Assembly: GCF_027988105.1 (NCBI RefSeq)
Contig: NZ_JAQJZJ010000001.1
Span: 310,001-374,000, forward strand
Source of the DNA: Pseudomonas aestuarii
GTDB lineage: Bacteria > Pseudomonadota > Gammaproteobacteria > Pseudomonadales > Pseudomonadaceae
Direction of reading: 5' to 3'
DNA length: 64,000 nucleotides
Shown here piece after piece: positions 49,543-57,926 of the stretch; the stretch's first letter is position 1; each line of letters starts with the position of its first letter. Made by a program: the position numbers and the translations under genes. The notes under the pieces are model-generated. The model made no database searches. It was given only the letters and a program-made list of their open reading frames with translations, and was not told where the DNA came from.

Positions 49543-52500
49543 TTAGCTGAGCATAAACAGCGCGGCGCCACTGAACTGGGCGGCGAACTGGTGGGCGGGC
49601 ATGGGGCGGCCGAGCAGGTAGCCCTGTACTTCGTCGCAATCGTGTGTGCGCAGGAAATCGAGTTGCGCCTGGGTCTCCACGCCCTCGGCGATGACGGAGA
49701 GGTTCAGGCTATGGGCCATGGCGATAATGGCGCGGGCGATTTGCGTGTCCTGTTCGCCATGCGGCAGGCCGTCGACGAAGCTGCGGTCGATCTTCAGCAC
49801 GTCGATGGGGAACTGCTTGAGGTAGTTGAGTGACGAGTAGCCGGTACCGAAGTCGTCGATGGCGATGCACACGCCAAGTCTTTTCAGGTCGTTGAGGGTG
49901 CGCAGGGCGCTCGCCACGTCCTGCATCAGGATGCTTTCGGTCAGTTCCAGCTCCACGCAGGCTGGTGCCACGCCGCTGTCCTCGAGAATCGCGGCGATGC
50001 GCAGATCCAGTGCGCCCTCGGAGAACTGCCGGGCCGACAGGTTGATCGAGATCTTCGGCACGCGGATCTTCGCCGCATGCCAGCTCTTCAGCTGGCGGCA
50101 GGATTCGGCCAGGACCCAGTCGCCGACCTGCACCACCAGGCCGAGCTCTTCCAGAACCGGGATGAAATCATCGGGTGGCACCAGGCCACGTACTGGGTGT
50201 TGCCAGCGCAACAGGGCTTCGACCCCGGTCAGGCGCTGGCCGTTGCCGGAAAACTGCGGCTGGTAGTAAAGAACGAACTCCTGCTGTTCGAGCGCATGGC
50301 GCAGGTCGCTCTCCAGCTCCAGGCGTTCCAGGGCACTGGCGTTCATTTCCGCCTGATAGAACTGGAAGTTGTTCTTGCCGTGTTCCTTGGCGTGGTACAT
50401 CGCCGTGTCGGCGTTCTTCATCAGCTGGCTCAGCTCGTTGCCGTCCTGCGGACTGAGGGCGATGCCGATACTGGCGGTAACGAAGAATTCGCGGCCTTCG
50501 AGAATGAAGGGCTGGGCCAGGCTGGCGAGTATCTGCTCGGCGACATGGATTGCCCGGTTCAGTGCGACTTCGCGAGTGGCGCACGACTGCAGCAACAGGG
50601 TGAATTCGTCGCCGCCCATGCGCGCCACGGTGTCGTCGCTGTCGACGCAAGCCTCCAGGCGCCCCGCCACGTCCTTGAGCATGCGGTCGCCAGCGGCGTG
50701 GCCGAGGGAGTCGTTGATCGGCTTGAAACGATCGAGGTCGAGGAACATCAGTACCACCCATTCCTGATGCCGTTCGCCGTGTTGCAGAGCGGTGTGCAGG
50801 CGGTCCTGGAACAGCGTGCGGTTGGGCAGCAGGGTCAGGGCGTCGTAGTAGGCCAGGCGATGGATGCGCTGTTCGCTGGCCTTGCGTTCGCTGATGTCGC
50901 TGAAGAAGCACACGTAGCTGACCAGGTCGCCTTCGTCGTCGTGTACGGCGGTGATCCCGACCCAGGCCGGGAAACTTTCGCCTTCGCGGCGCTTGAGCCA
51001 GATTTCACCTTCCCAGCTGCCGCGCTGATTGAGCTGGTTGAGGACGTAATTCAGGTGGCTGGCCTGCTGGCGGTCGGCGGTGAGCATGCCCGGCAACTGG
51101 TCGAGAACCTGGGCCGAGGAGTAACCGCTGACCCGACTGAAGGCCTTGTTGACCTGGACGATGTAGCCGGCCGGGTCGGTGACCAGGATCGCCGCGTTGG
51201 AATGCTCGAATACCGTGGCGGCCATGCGCAGGTCTTTTTCCGAGCGGCGCTGCTGGCTGATGTCGCGGCCGACACCGAGCAGGCCTTCGAAATGGCTGTT
51301 CTCGTCCCACATCGGCACCAGACGCAGCTCGACTGGAACTTTCCGCCCATCGGCGCGCAGGCAGTCGAAGAGGAACAGTTGCGGCTGGAATTCCTCGCGC
51401 AATTCGAGCATGCGCAGGGGGCTGCCAAGCGCTGTGCGTATCCGCTCGAGCAAAATCGACAGGCCGTCCAGTTGCTGTGGGTTGGCCGCCAGGCTGTCGA
51501 AGCTGTTGGCCAGAATCCATTCCGGTCGATGGCCGAGGACCGGTTCCACCGAGGGGCTGACGTAGTTGAGGCGCAGGTTGCTGTCGGTGGAAAAGATCAC
51601 ATCGCTGGTGCTTTCGGCCAGCAGTCGGTAGCGCTGCTCGCTGTTGCGCAGCGATTCGCTGCTTTCGATCTGCTCGGTGATGTCCTTGGCTACCCCGATC
51701 AAGCGACTGACGCGGCCTTGGGGGTCGCGGGCCAGGGCCTGTTCGCGGATGCTGAACCAGCGCCAGGCGCCGTTGCGATGGCGCCAGCGCAGTTGGGATT
51801 CGAGCAGCACGCCGTCGCCGACAACTTGCTGCAGGTTGCGGATGCGCCAGTAGTAGTCGCTGTCGTCGGGGTGCAGGAGGTGCTCCCAGAAGTGCTCGCC
51901 CAGGGCTTTCAGCTCAAGCGTGCTGTAACCCAGCTGCATACCCAGGTGATGGTTGCTGAACAGCACGCGCTTGTTCGGCACGTCGTGGACATAGAGGGTG
52001 TCCGGTACCGCGCGTACCACATCCGCCCAGAAGCGCTCGCGCTCGATCAATGACAGCTCGGTGCGCTTGCGACCGCTGATGTCGCTGATGCTTAGGGTTA
52101 CCGCATTCAGTTCATGCGCGCTTTCCGGCAGGCGCAGTACCAGCCACAGGTGGCGTTCGTGGCCTTGCGGGGTGCTGATCTGGCTTTCCAGTTCGAGCTG
52201 GCCGGCGCCCTCGAGCAGGGCGCAGAGCAGCTGCACGCGAAAGCCCTCGGGGCGTAGCGGGCCGCTGTCGATCAGGTGTTGCCAGGCTTGCTCGGTGGAG
52301 TCGACGCCGAGCAGGCGCAGGGCCACCTGATTGGTCTCGGTGAAACGCAGCAAGTGCAGCAGTTCACCATGCCGTTGCGGATGGGCGCGCAGCCACTGCC
52401 GCAGGCTCGCGCCGTCATGTATCTGTTGCCGTTGCAGGTACTCCGGCAGCGCGGCCAGATCCAGTACGCAGAGCGCCGTGCCGGTGCCTTCGAAGATGTC

Positions 52501-53793
52501 CTGGTAGCGCCGACGGCTTTCCTGCGAGAGGCGGGTGGCATGCTGCTGTTCGGTGACGTCGCGCAGCACCCAGACGAAGCCCAGGCGTCTGACCGGCTCA
52601 CCGAGCTCGCTGCGGCTGATCGCGAACAGACAAGCCACGCCATCCTGCTGGATTTCCACCAGGTTGGCGCCAGGGTCGCCAGGCAAGACGCCGTCCTCCT
52701 CCAGCAGCCGCGGATCGAGGCGTGGCAGCAGTTGCAGCAGGTGCCAGTCGTGTGCGTTTTTGCTGCGCAAGCCGAACAGTTCCTCGGCCTGGGGGTTGAG
52801 GTAACTCAGTTGACCATTGCTGTCGGTGACCAGTACGCGTTCCTCGATGGCCCCCAGCGCACCGGCGGCCTGACGTAGCGAGCGACGCGCGGCGGCGTTG
52901 AGCTCAAGCAGGCCGCGCTGTTCGCGCAGCAGGCGGTAGAGGGCGAGCAGGGTGAGCACGGAACAGAGGATGAACAGCAGGAATTTGCTGGTCAGTGCGG
53001 GTAACAGTTGAGCGCGCGCACTGCGCTCGTCGAACAGGGCGCGCAGTTGCCAGTCGCTGCCCTTGAGCGGCGTCAGGAGGATGCTCTGTTGCACGTCGGT
53101 CGCGCTTATCGGCGCAACGCTCGTGCTGTCGGCGGCAGGGTCGCCCTGCTGGCTGGCAATCGCGCGTTGTGCCTGGTGGTCTTCCAGCTGCCAGCGATAG
53201 TGGCTTTGGTGGTGTCGATATAACCAGTTGCGCACCGTTTCGGTGTTCAGGCGCACGACCCAGTAACCGCTCGGGTCGCCTCCCTCGTCCTGCCGCAGCA
53301 GCAGGTAGATCAGCCCGCCATCGCGAGTGTTCAACGCATAGTGATAAGCCGAGCCTTTGCTGCGCTGGATCAGGTCAGCCAGGTACTGCTGGTCATCCGC
53401 CAGGGCTTGAGTGTCTGCCAGGATATTGCCGCGCTGGCCGAGCCAGGCCAGGCTGTGCAAGCTGCTAAAGACCCCTTGCAGGCTGCGCAGCAGAGTCTCG
53501 TCGATCGTGTCCGGGCTTGGCGCCGCGGTGTGTAGTTGCAGCGCCGCCATGCCGGCCTGCGCCTTCAGCTCCATGTTCAGGCTGAGCTGATTGGCCAGCT
53601 GGGCGTTGAACTCATGACTGAGTTGGCGCTGGTCGTCGAGCAAATGCCGCGACTCCAGCTGCAGTTGCCACAGCAACAATGCCAGCATGCCCAGCACCAG
53701 CGCGACCAGGATGCCCTTGACGGAGCTGCGCCAGGGTGGCGTCAGCGGCTCGCCCGGTGGGTGCGGTAACAGTGGTGATGTGTGACTTGGCAC
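49543..53793 (-). CDS. morA: MorA: membrane PAS-GGDEF-EAL c-di-GMP regulator
   Basis: A 1416-residue inner-membrane protein (MorA of P. aeruginosa has about 1415). One helix at about 25-45, a periplasmic sensor region to about 265, a second helix near 267-290, then at least four PAS-type domains (near 320-430, 590-720, 725-855, 860-980), a GGDEF domain with intact MGGDEF near 1057, and an EAL domain from about 1170 (GVEALLRW ... DDFGTGYSSL ... AEGVETQ). Both catalytic motifs are intact, so it may both make and degrade c-di-GMP. It controls flagellar timing and biofilm formation in pseudomonads. The start is GTG at 53793, with AGGA nine bases upstream. Confidence 0.92.
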   Translation of the reverse strand: MPSHTSPLLPHPPGEPLTPPWRSSVKGILVALVLGMLALLLWQLQLESRHLLDDQRQLSHEFNAQLANQLSLNMELKAQAGMAALQLHTAAPSPDTIDETLLRSLQGVFSSLHSLAWLGQRGNILADTQALADDQQYLADLIQRSKGSAYHYALNTRDGGLIYLLLRQDEGGDPSGYWVVRLNTETVRNWLYRHHQSHYRWQLEDHQAQRAIASQQGDPAADSTSVAPISATDVQQSILLTPLKGSDWQLRALFDERSARAQLLPALTSKFLLFILCSVLTLLALYRLLREQRGLLELNAAARRSLRQAAGALGAIEERVLVTDSNGQLSYLNPQAEELFGLRSKNAHDWHLLQLLPRLDPRLLEEDGVLPGDPGANLVEIQQDGVACLFAISRSELGEPVRRLGFVWVLRDVTEQQHATRLSQESRRRYQDIFEGTGTALCVLDLAALPEYLQRQQIHDGASLRQWLRAHPQRHGELLHLLRFTETNQVALRLLGVDSTEQAWQHLIDSGPLRPEGFRVQLLCALLEGAGQLELESQISTPQGHERHLWLVLRLPESAHELNAVTLSISDISGRKRTELSLIERERFWADVVRAVPDTLYVHDVPNKRVLFSNHHLGMQLGYSTLELKALGEHFWEHLLHPDDSDYYWRIRNLQQVVGDGVLLESQLRWRHRNGAWRWFSIREQALARDPQGRVSRLIGVAKDITEQIESSESLRNSEQRYRLLAESTSDVIFSTDSNLRLNYVSPSVEPVLGHRPEWILANSFDSLAANPQQLDGLSILLERIRTALGSPLRMLELREEFQPQLFLFDCLRADGRKVPVELRLVPMWDENSHFEGLLGVGRDISQQRRSEKDLRMAATVFEHSNAAILVTDPAGYIVQVNKAFSRVSGYSSAQVLDQLPGMLTADRQQASHLNYVLNQLNQRGSWEGEIWLKRREGESFPAWVGITAVHDDEGDLVSYVCFFSDISERKASEQRIHRLAYYDALTLLPNRTLFQDRLHTALQHGERHQEWVVLMFLDLDRFKPINDSLGHAAGDRMLKDVAGRLEACVDSDDTVARMGGDEFTLLLQSCATREVALNRAIHVAEQILASLAQPFILEGREFFVTASIGIALSPQDGNELSQLMKNADTAMYHAKEHGKNNFQFYQAEMNASALERLELESDLRHALEQQEFVLYYQPQFSGNGQRLTGVEALLRWQHPVRGLVPPDDFIPVLEELGLVVQVGDWVLAESCRQLKSWHAAKIRVPKISINLSARQFSEGALDLRIAAILEDSGVAPACVELELTESILMQDVASALRTLNDLKRLGVCIAIDDFGTGYSSLNYLKQFPIDVLKIDRSFVDGLPHGEQDTQIARAIIAMAHSLNLSVIAEGVETQAQLDFLRTHDCDEVQGYLLGRPMPAHQFAAQFSGAALFMLS

Positions 53794-54131
53794 TTGATGA
53801 CGATCCTGCCATTACGGCTCGATTAAAGCAGGGCGTGCCCTTGTCTTTTCCTGGATTTGCCTTCCTGCAAGGCAGACGGGCGCGCGGGCGCGGCGCTAGC
53901 ATGCCATAACCGTTGCGAAGTGCCAGTGCCGCTGACCAGCGTCGTTTGCCCTGCACGGCGCATTCCGGTAGCTTTGTCGCATGCGCGCGGGAGCTGTAAT
54001 GGGCGTTTTCGACAAGCCCGCTGGTAGGTGGAACCGGGTGTTCTGTCAGGTGCCATCAGCCATGGTCTTGCGTTCGTCGCGCGACTCCCTGCAGCCATTT
54101 TCAGTTTTCTGTCTTAGAACCAAGGTTATTC
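53794..54131. other. Divergent gap between morA and ettA
   Basis: No gene, repeat or clear operator was recognised in this 338-base region. It must contain the promoters of both genes. Confidence 0.5.
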
Positions 54132-55796
54132 ATGGCCCAATACGTTTACACCATGCACCGGCTGAGCAAGGTAGTGCCGCCGAAGCGGGAAATCCTCAAG
54201 AACATTTCCCTGTCGTTTTTCCCTGGCGCCAAGATTGGCGTGCTCGGCCTCAATGGTTCGGGCAAATCCACCCTATTGAAAATCATGGCCGGTGTCGACA
54301 GCGAGTTCGACGGCGAGGCCCGGCCGATGCCCGAGCTGAATGTCGGTTATCTGCCGCAGGAGCCGCAACTCGATCCGAGCAAGACCGTGCGTGAAGTGGT
54401 CGAAGAGGCCGTCAGCGTGATCAAGGACGCCCAGGCGCGCCTCGATCAGGTGTATGCCGAATACGCCGAGCCGGATGCCGATTTCGACAAGCTGGCCGCC
54501 GAACAGGCCAAGCTGGAAGCCATCCTGCAAGCCAGCGACGGCCACAACCTCGAGCGCCAGCTGGAAGTCGCCGCCGACGCCCTGCGTCTGCCGGCCTGGG
54601 ATGCCAAGGTTGCCGTGCTGTCCGGTGGTGAGAAGCGCCGCGTGGCGCTGTGCCGCCTGCTGCTGTCGGCGCCCGACATGCTCCTGCTCGACGAGCCGAC
54701 CAACCACCTGGACGCCGATTCGGTGGCCTGGCTGGAACATTTCCTCCACGACTTCCCCGGTACCGTGGTGGCAATCACCCACGATCGCTACTTCCTGGAT
54801 AACGTCGCCGGCTGGATTCTCGAGCTCGACCGTGGCGCTGGCATTCCCTACGAGGGCAACTACTCCGGCTGGCTGGAGGCCAAGTCGGATCGTCTGGCCC
54901 AGGAATCCAAGCAGCAGTCGGCCCACGAAAAGGCCATGAAGGAAGAGCTGGAGTGGGTGCGCAAAGGCGCCAAGGCCCGTCAGTCGAAATCCAAGGCCCG
55001 TCTGCAGCGCTTCGAGGAACTGCAGTCGCAGGAATTCCAGAAGCGCAGCGAAACCAACGAGATCTACATCCCGGCCGGTCCGCGCCTGGGTGACAAGGTC
55101 ATCGACTTCGTCAACGTGAGCAAGGCATACGGCGACCGTGCGCTGATCGACAACCTGTCGTTCAGCATGCCCAAGGGCGCCATCGTCGGGGTGATCGGCG
55201 GCAACGGCGCCGGCAAGTCGACCCTGTTCCGCATGCTGATGGGCAAGGAACAGCCAGACTCCGGCAGCATCGAGATCGGTGACACCGTGCAGCTGGCCTG
55301 CGTCGACCAGAGTCGCGACGACCTCGATGGCAGCAAGTCGGTGTTCGAGATGATTTCCAATGGTTCCGACCAGATTCGCATCGGCAACTACGAGATTCCG
55401 TCGCGTACCTACGTCGGTCGCTTCAACTTCAAGGGCGGCGACCAGCAGAAGTTCGTCAAGGACCTCTCCGGTGGTGAGCGTGGCCGTCTGCACCTGGCCC
55501 TGACCCTGAAGGAGGGCGCCAACGTCCTGCTGCTCGACGAACCGTCCAACGACCTCGACGTGGAAACCCTGCGTTCGCTGGAGGAAGCGCTGCTCGACTT
55601 CCCCGGCGCGGCCATCGTCATCTCTCACGATCGCTGGTTCCTCGACCGTGTGGCGACGCACATCCTGGCGTACGAGGACGACTCGCACATCGAGTTCTTC
55701 GAGGGCAACTACACCGAGTACGAGGCCGACCGCAAGAAACGCCTCGGCGACGCCGCCTCCCAGCCGCACCGGGTGCGGCACAAGAAACTGGCGTAA
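54132..55796 (+). CDS. ettA: Energy-dependent translational throttle protein EttA (ABC-F ATPase)
   Basis: A 554-residue soluble ABC-F protein with two ATPase domains: Walker [10 protein letters not shown] (39-47) and GGNGAGKST (about 356-364), signatures LSGGEKRR (near 161) and LSGGERGR (near 445), and the EttA arm and linker ([20 protein letters not shown]). It binds the ribosomal E site and gates the first peptide bond according to ATP/ADP ratio. AAGG lies six bases before the ATG. The length is that of E. coli EttA (555). Confidence 0.95.
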   Translation: MAQYVYTMHRLSKVVPPKREILKNISLSFFPGAKIGVLGLNGSGKSTLLKIMAGVDSEFDGEARPMPELNVGYLPQEPQLDPSKTVREVVEEAVSVIKDAQARLDQVYAEYAEPDADFDKLAAEQAKLEAILQASDGHNLERQLEVAADALRLPAWDAKVAVLSGGEKRRVALCRLLLSAPDMLLLDEPTNHLDADSVAWLEHFLHDFPGTVVAITHDRYFLDNVAGWILELDRGAGIPYEGNYSGWLEAKSDRLAQESKQQSAHEKAMKEELEWVRKGAKARQSKSKARLQRFEELQSQEFQKRSETNEIYIPAGPRLGDKVIDFVNVSKAYGDRALIDNLSFSMPKGAIVGVIGGNGAGKSTLFRMLMGKEQPDSGSIEIGDTVQLACVDQSRDDLDGSKSVFEMISNGSDQIRIGNYEIPSRTYVGRFNFKGGDQQKFVKDLSGGERGRLHLALTLKEGANVLLLDEPSNDLDVETLRSLEEALLDFPGAAIVISHDRWFLDRVATHILAYEDDSHIEFFEGNYTEYEADRKKRLGDAASQPHRVRHKKLA

Positions 55797-55815
55797 GCCG
55801 CCGCTGCAAACAGAA

Positions 55816-55841
55816 ACGGAGCCCTCGGGCTCCGTTTTTTT
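55816..55841 (+). terminator. Rho-independent terminator of ettA
   Basis: Stem ACGGAGCCC/GGGCTCCGT (55816-55824 with 55827-55835), followed by TTTTTT; 20 bases past the ettA stop. Confidence 0.9.
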
Positions 55842-55857
55842 ATGGGGCCTGCAGGCC

Positions 55858-57078
55858 TTAGCCCTTGACGCAGACCACTTGGCGCAGGGTATGCACCACT
55901 TCGACCAGATCGCTCTGGGCCTGCATCACCGCGTCGATGTCCTTGTACGCCAGGGGGATTTCGTCGATCACCGCCTTGTCCTTGCGGCATTCGACGTGGG
56001 CCGTGGTGCGCCGCTGGTCCTCGACGGTAAACAGCTTCTTGGCCTGGCTGCGGCTCATCACCCGTCCGGCGCCGTGACTGCAGGAATTGAACGCCTGCGG
56101 ATTGCCCAGGCCGCGGACGATAAAACTCTTGGCCCCCATGGAACCGGGGATGATGCCCAGTTCGCCCTTGCGCGCCGACAAGGCGCCCTTGCGGGTGATC
56201 AGCACATCCTGGCCGAAGTGGTGCTCGCGCTGCACGTAGTTGTGGTGGCAGTTCACTGCCTCCAGGTTGACCTTGAAGGGCTTGCCGATCACCTGGCGCG
56301 CCGCGGCGATCACCGCCTCCATCATCAGCGCACGATTGTGCCGGGCGAAGTCCTGGGCCCAGCCGACCGCCTCCACGTAGTCGGCGAAGTGCTGGCTGCC
56401 TTCCTCAAGGTAGGCGAGGTCCTTGTTCGGCAGGTTGCCGAGCTGCTGGCGCATGTCGGCCTGGGCCAGTTCGATGAACAGCGTGCCGATGGCATTGCCG
56501 ACCCCGCGCGAACCACTGTGCAGCATGAACCAGACCCGGTCCTGCTCGTCCAGGCACACCTCGATGAAGTGGTTGCCGCCGCCCAGGGTGCCCAGGTGAA
56601 CGCGGTTATTGGTCTTCTCCAGACGCGGGTATTTGTCGGTGATGGCTCTGAAACGTCCGGCCAGCGTTGCCCAGGCCCGCTCGGCGGCCTCCGGCACCCA
56701 TTGCCAGGCGCCCTGGTCATGCTTGCCGAAGGTCTTGCCATGCGGCACGGCCTGCTCGATGGCGCTACGCAGGCGATGCAGGCTGTCCGGCAGGTCGCTG
56801 GCCTGCAGCGAAGTGCGCGCGGCGATCATGCCGCAGCCGATATCCACGCCCACGGCGGCCGGGATGATGGCGCCGATGGTGGGGATCACGCTGCCGATGG
56901 TCGAGCCCTTGCCCAGGTGCACGTCCGGCATTACCGCCAGGTGCTTGAAGATGAACGGCAGGGTTGCCGTTTCCAGCAGTTGCTGGCGGGCTTGCGCCTC
57001 GAGCGGTACGCCCTGGGTCCAGAGTTTGACCGGCTTGCCATTGGCGGTCTGGAGAATCTGCGGTGAGCTGTGCTTCAT
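55858..57078 (-). CDS. rtcB: RNA ligase RtcB
   Basis: A 406-residue GTP- and Mn2+-dependent RNA ligase that joins 2',3'-cyclic-phosphate or 3'-phosphate to 5'-OH ends. Metal-site blocks: VMPDVHLGKGSTIGSVIP, GVDIGCGMIAARTS, GTLGGGNHFIEV, LHSGSRGVGN, and near the end NSCSHGAGRVMSR with the guanylated His. No rtcA or rtcR was found in the window. The ATG at 57078 gives the usual family start; the ribosome site is weak, and an ATG 17 codons upstream cannot be excluded. Confidence 0.92.
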   Translation of the reverse strand: MKHSSPQILQTANGKPVKLWTQGVPLEAQARQQLLETATLPFIFKHLAVMPDVHLGKGSTIGSVIPTIGAIIPAAVGVDIGCGMIAARTSLQASDLPDSLHRLRSAIEQAVPHGKTFGKHDQGAWQWVPEAAERAWATLAGRFRAITDKYPRLEKTNNRVHLGTLGGGNHFIEVCLDEQDRVWFMLHSGSRGVGNAIGTLFIELAQADMRQQLGNLPNKDLAYLEEGSQHFADYVEAVGWAQDFARHNRALMMEAVIAAARQVIGKPFKVNLEAVNCHHNYVQREHHFGQDVLITRKGALSARKGELGIIPGSMGAKSFIVRGLGNPQAFNSCSHGAGRVMSRSQAKKLFTVEDQRRTTAHVECRKDKAVIDEIPLAYKDIDAVMQAQSDLVEVVHTLRQVVCVKG

Positions 57079-57359
57079 CGGGTTTGCCAGCCTTGCCCAG
57101 TGTTCGGGCGCTACCGATTCAGCATGCACTCATTCGCCGCCCCGGCCAACAGCTGGAAACAGCTGTGGCCAGCCAGGCGCAGGCTCCTGGCACAAGTTTT
57201 CATCGGCGGTTATGCAGACTGTGTGGCAGCGTCCACACTGAATAGACCGTTGAACACCTTTCGGGCCGGCCAGTTGCGTTGCAACGCCTTGCCTTGTGGC
57301 CTGCGGGGCGTTGCCGTGACCGCGCGTTGTCTCGTTGTTGACCACCAAGGAGTATGTCT

Positions 57360-57689
57360 ATGTCTGCTTTCGATCCCCAGGCGGCGCTCGATGCCCTGTT
57401 CGCCGAGTACAGTGCGCGGGCCAATGCGATTCGACGGGACTTGGCCCGCAGCCACTCGCCGGATTTTGCCGAACAGGCCCTGCAGCGACAGAACGATGAG
57501 GTGCTCGAAGCCCTGCAGGCCGAAGCCGAGAAGGGCATGCGTCAGGTGGGCATGGCCAAGCTGAGGCTGGCCGAAGGCACCTATGGCGACTGCCTGCGCT
57601 GCGGCAAGCCGATCGAGGTCGCGCGTTTGCAGGTGTTGCCGGCTGCCGAGTATTGCCTGGCCTGTGCCGATCACGTAACTGCCGGCTAG
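57360..57689 (+). CDS. TraR/DksA-type zinc finger protein
   Basis: A 109-residue protein of the DksA/TraR family: helical coiled-coil N-half, then a zinc finger CLRCGKPI ... EYCLACADH with four Cys (CxxC-x17-CxxC). Such proteins bind the RNA polymerase secondary channel and act with or without ppGpp. It is shorter than DksA (about 150) and lacks its N-terminal helix, similar to the PA4577-type. The ATG at 57360 is chosen because GGAG lies seven bases before it; an ATG two codons earlier is too close. Confidence 0.82.
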   Translation: MSAFDPQAALDALFAEYSARANAIRRDLARSHSPDFAEQALQRQNDEVLEALQAEAEKGMRQVGMAKLRLAEGTYGDCLRCGKPIEVARLQVLPAAEYCLACADHVTAG

Positions 57690-57926
57690 CAGTGCTGCCT
57701 GGGCTCCTTTCCAGTTGCTCTGGCAGCGGCCGGCAGCGCTTGATCGCGATGCCACGGGCAGGGTGGGTAGGCCCGGAGGATAGCGTCTTGCTGGCGCAGG
57801 CGCATGAGCATGGCTGCTGGTCTGATGCACGCAGGCTTTTTTCGCGTGCCCGTGATCAACCTTGCGACTTGTGGATGACGGCTGATGCAGCCATGATTTC
57901 ACCAGCCCCCCGTTCAAGGATTTCCA

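Noticed and set aside
54273..55781. 502-codon frame antisense to ettA
   Set aside because: No domains; shadow of the strongly conserved ABC-F gene.
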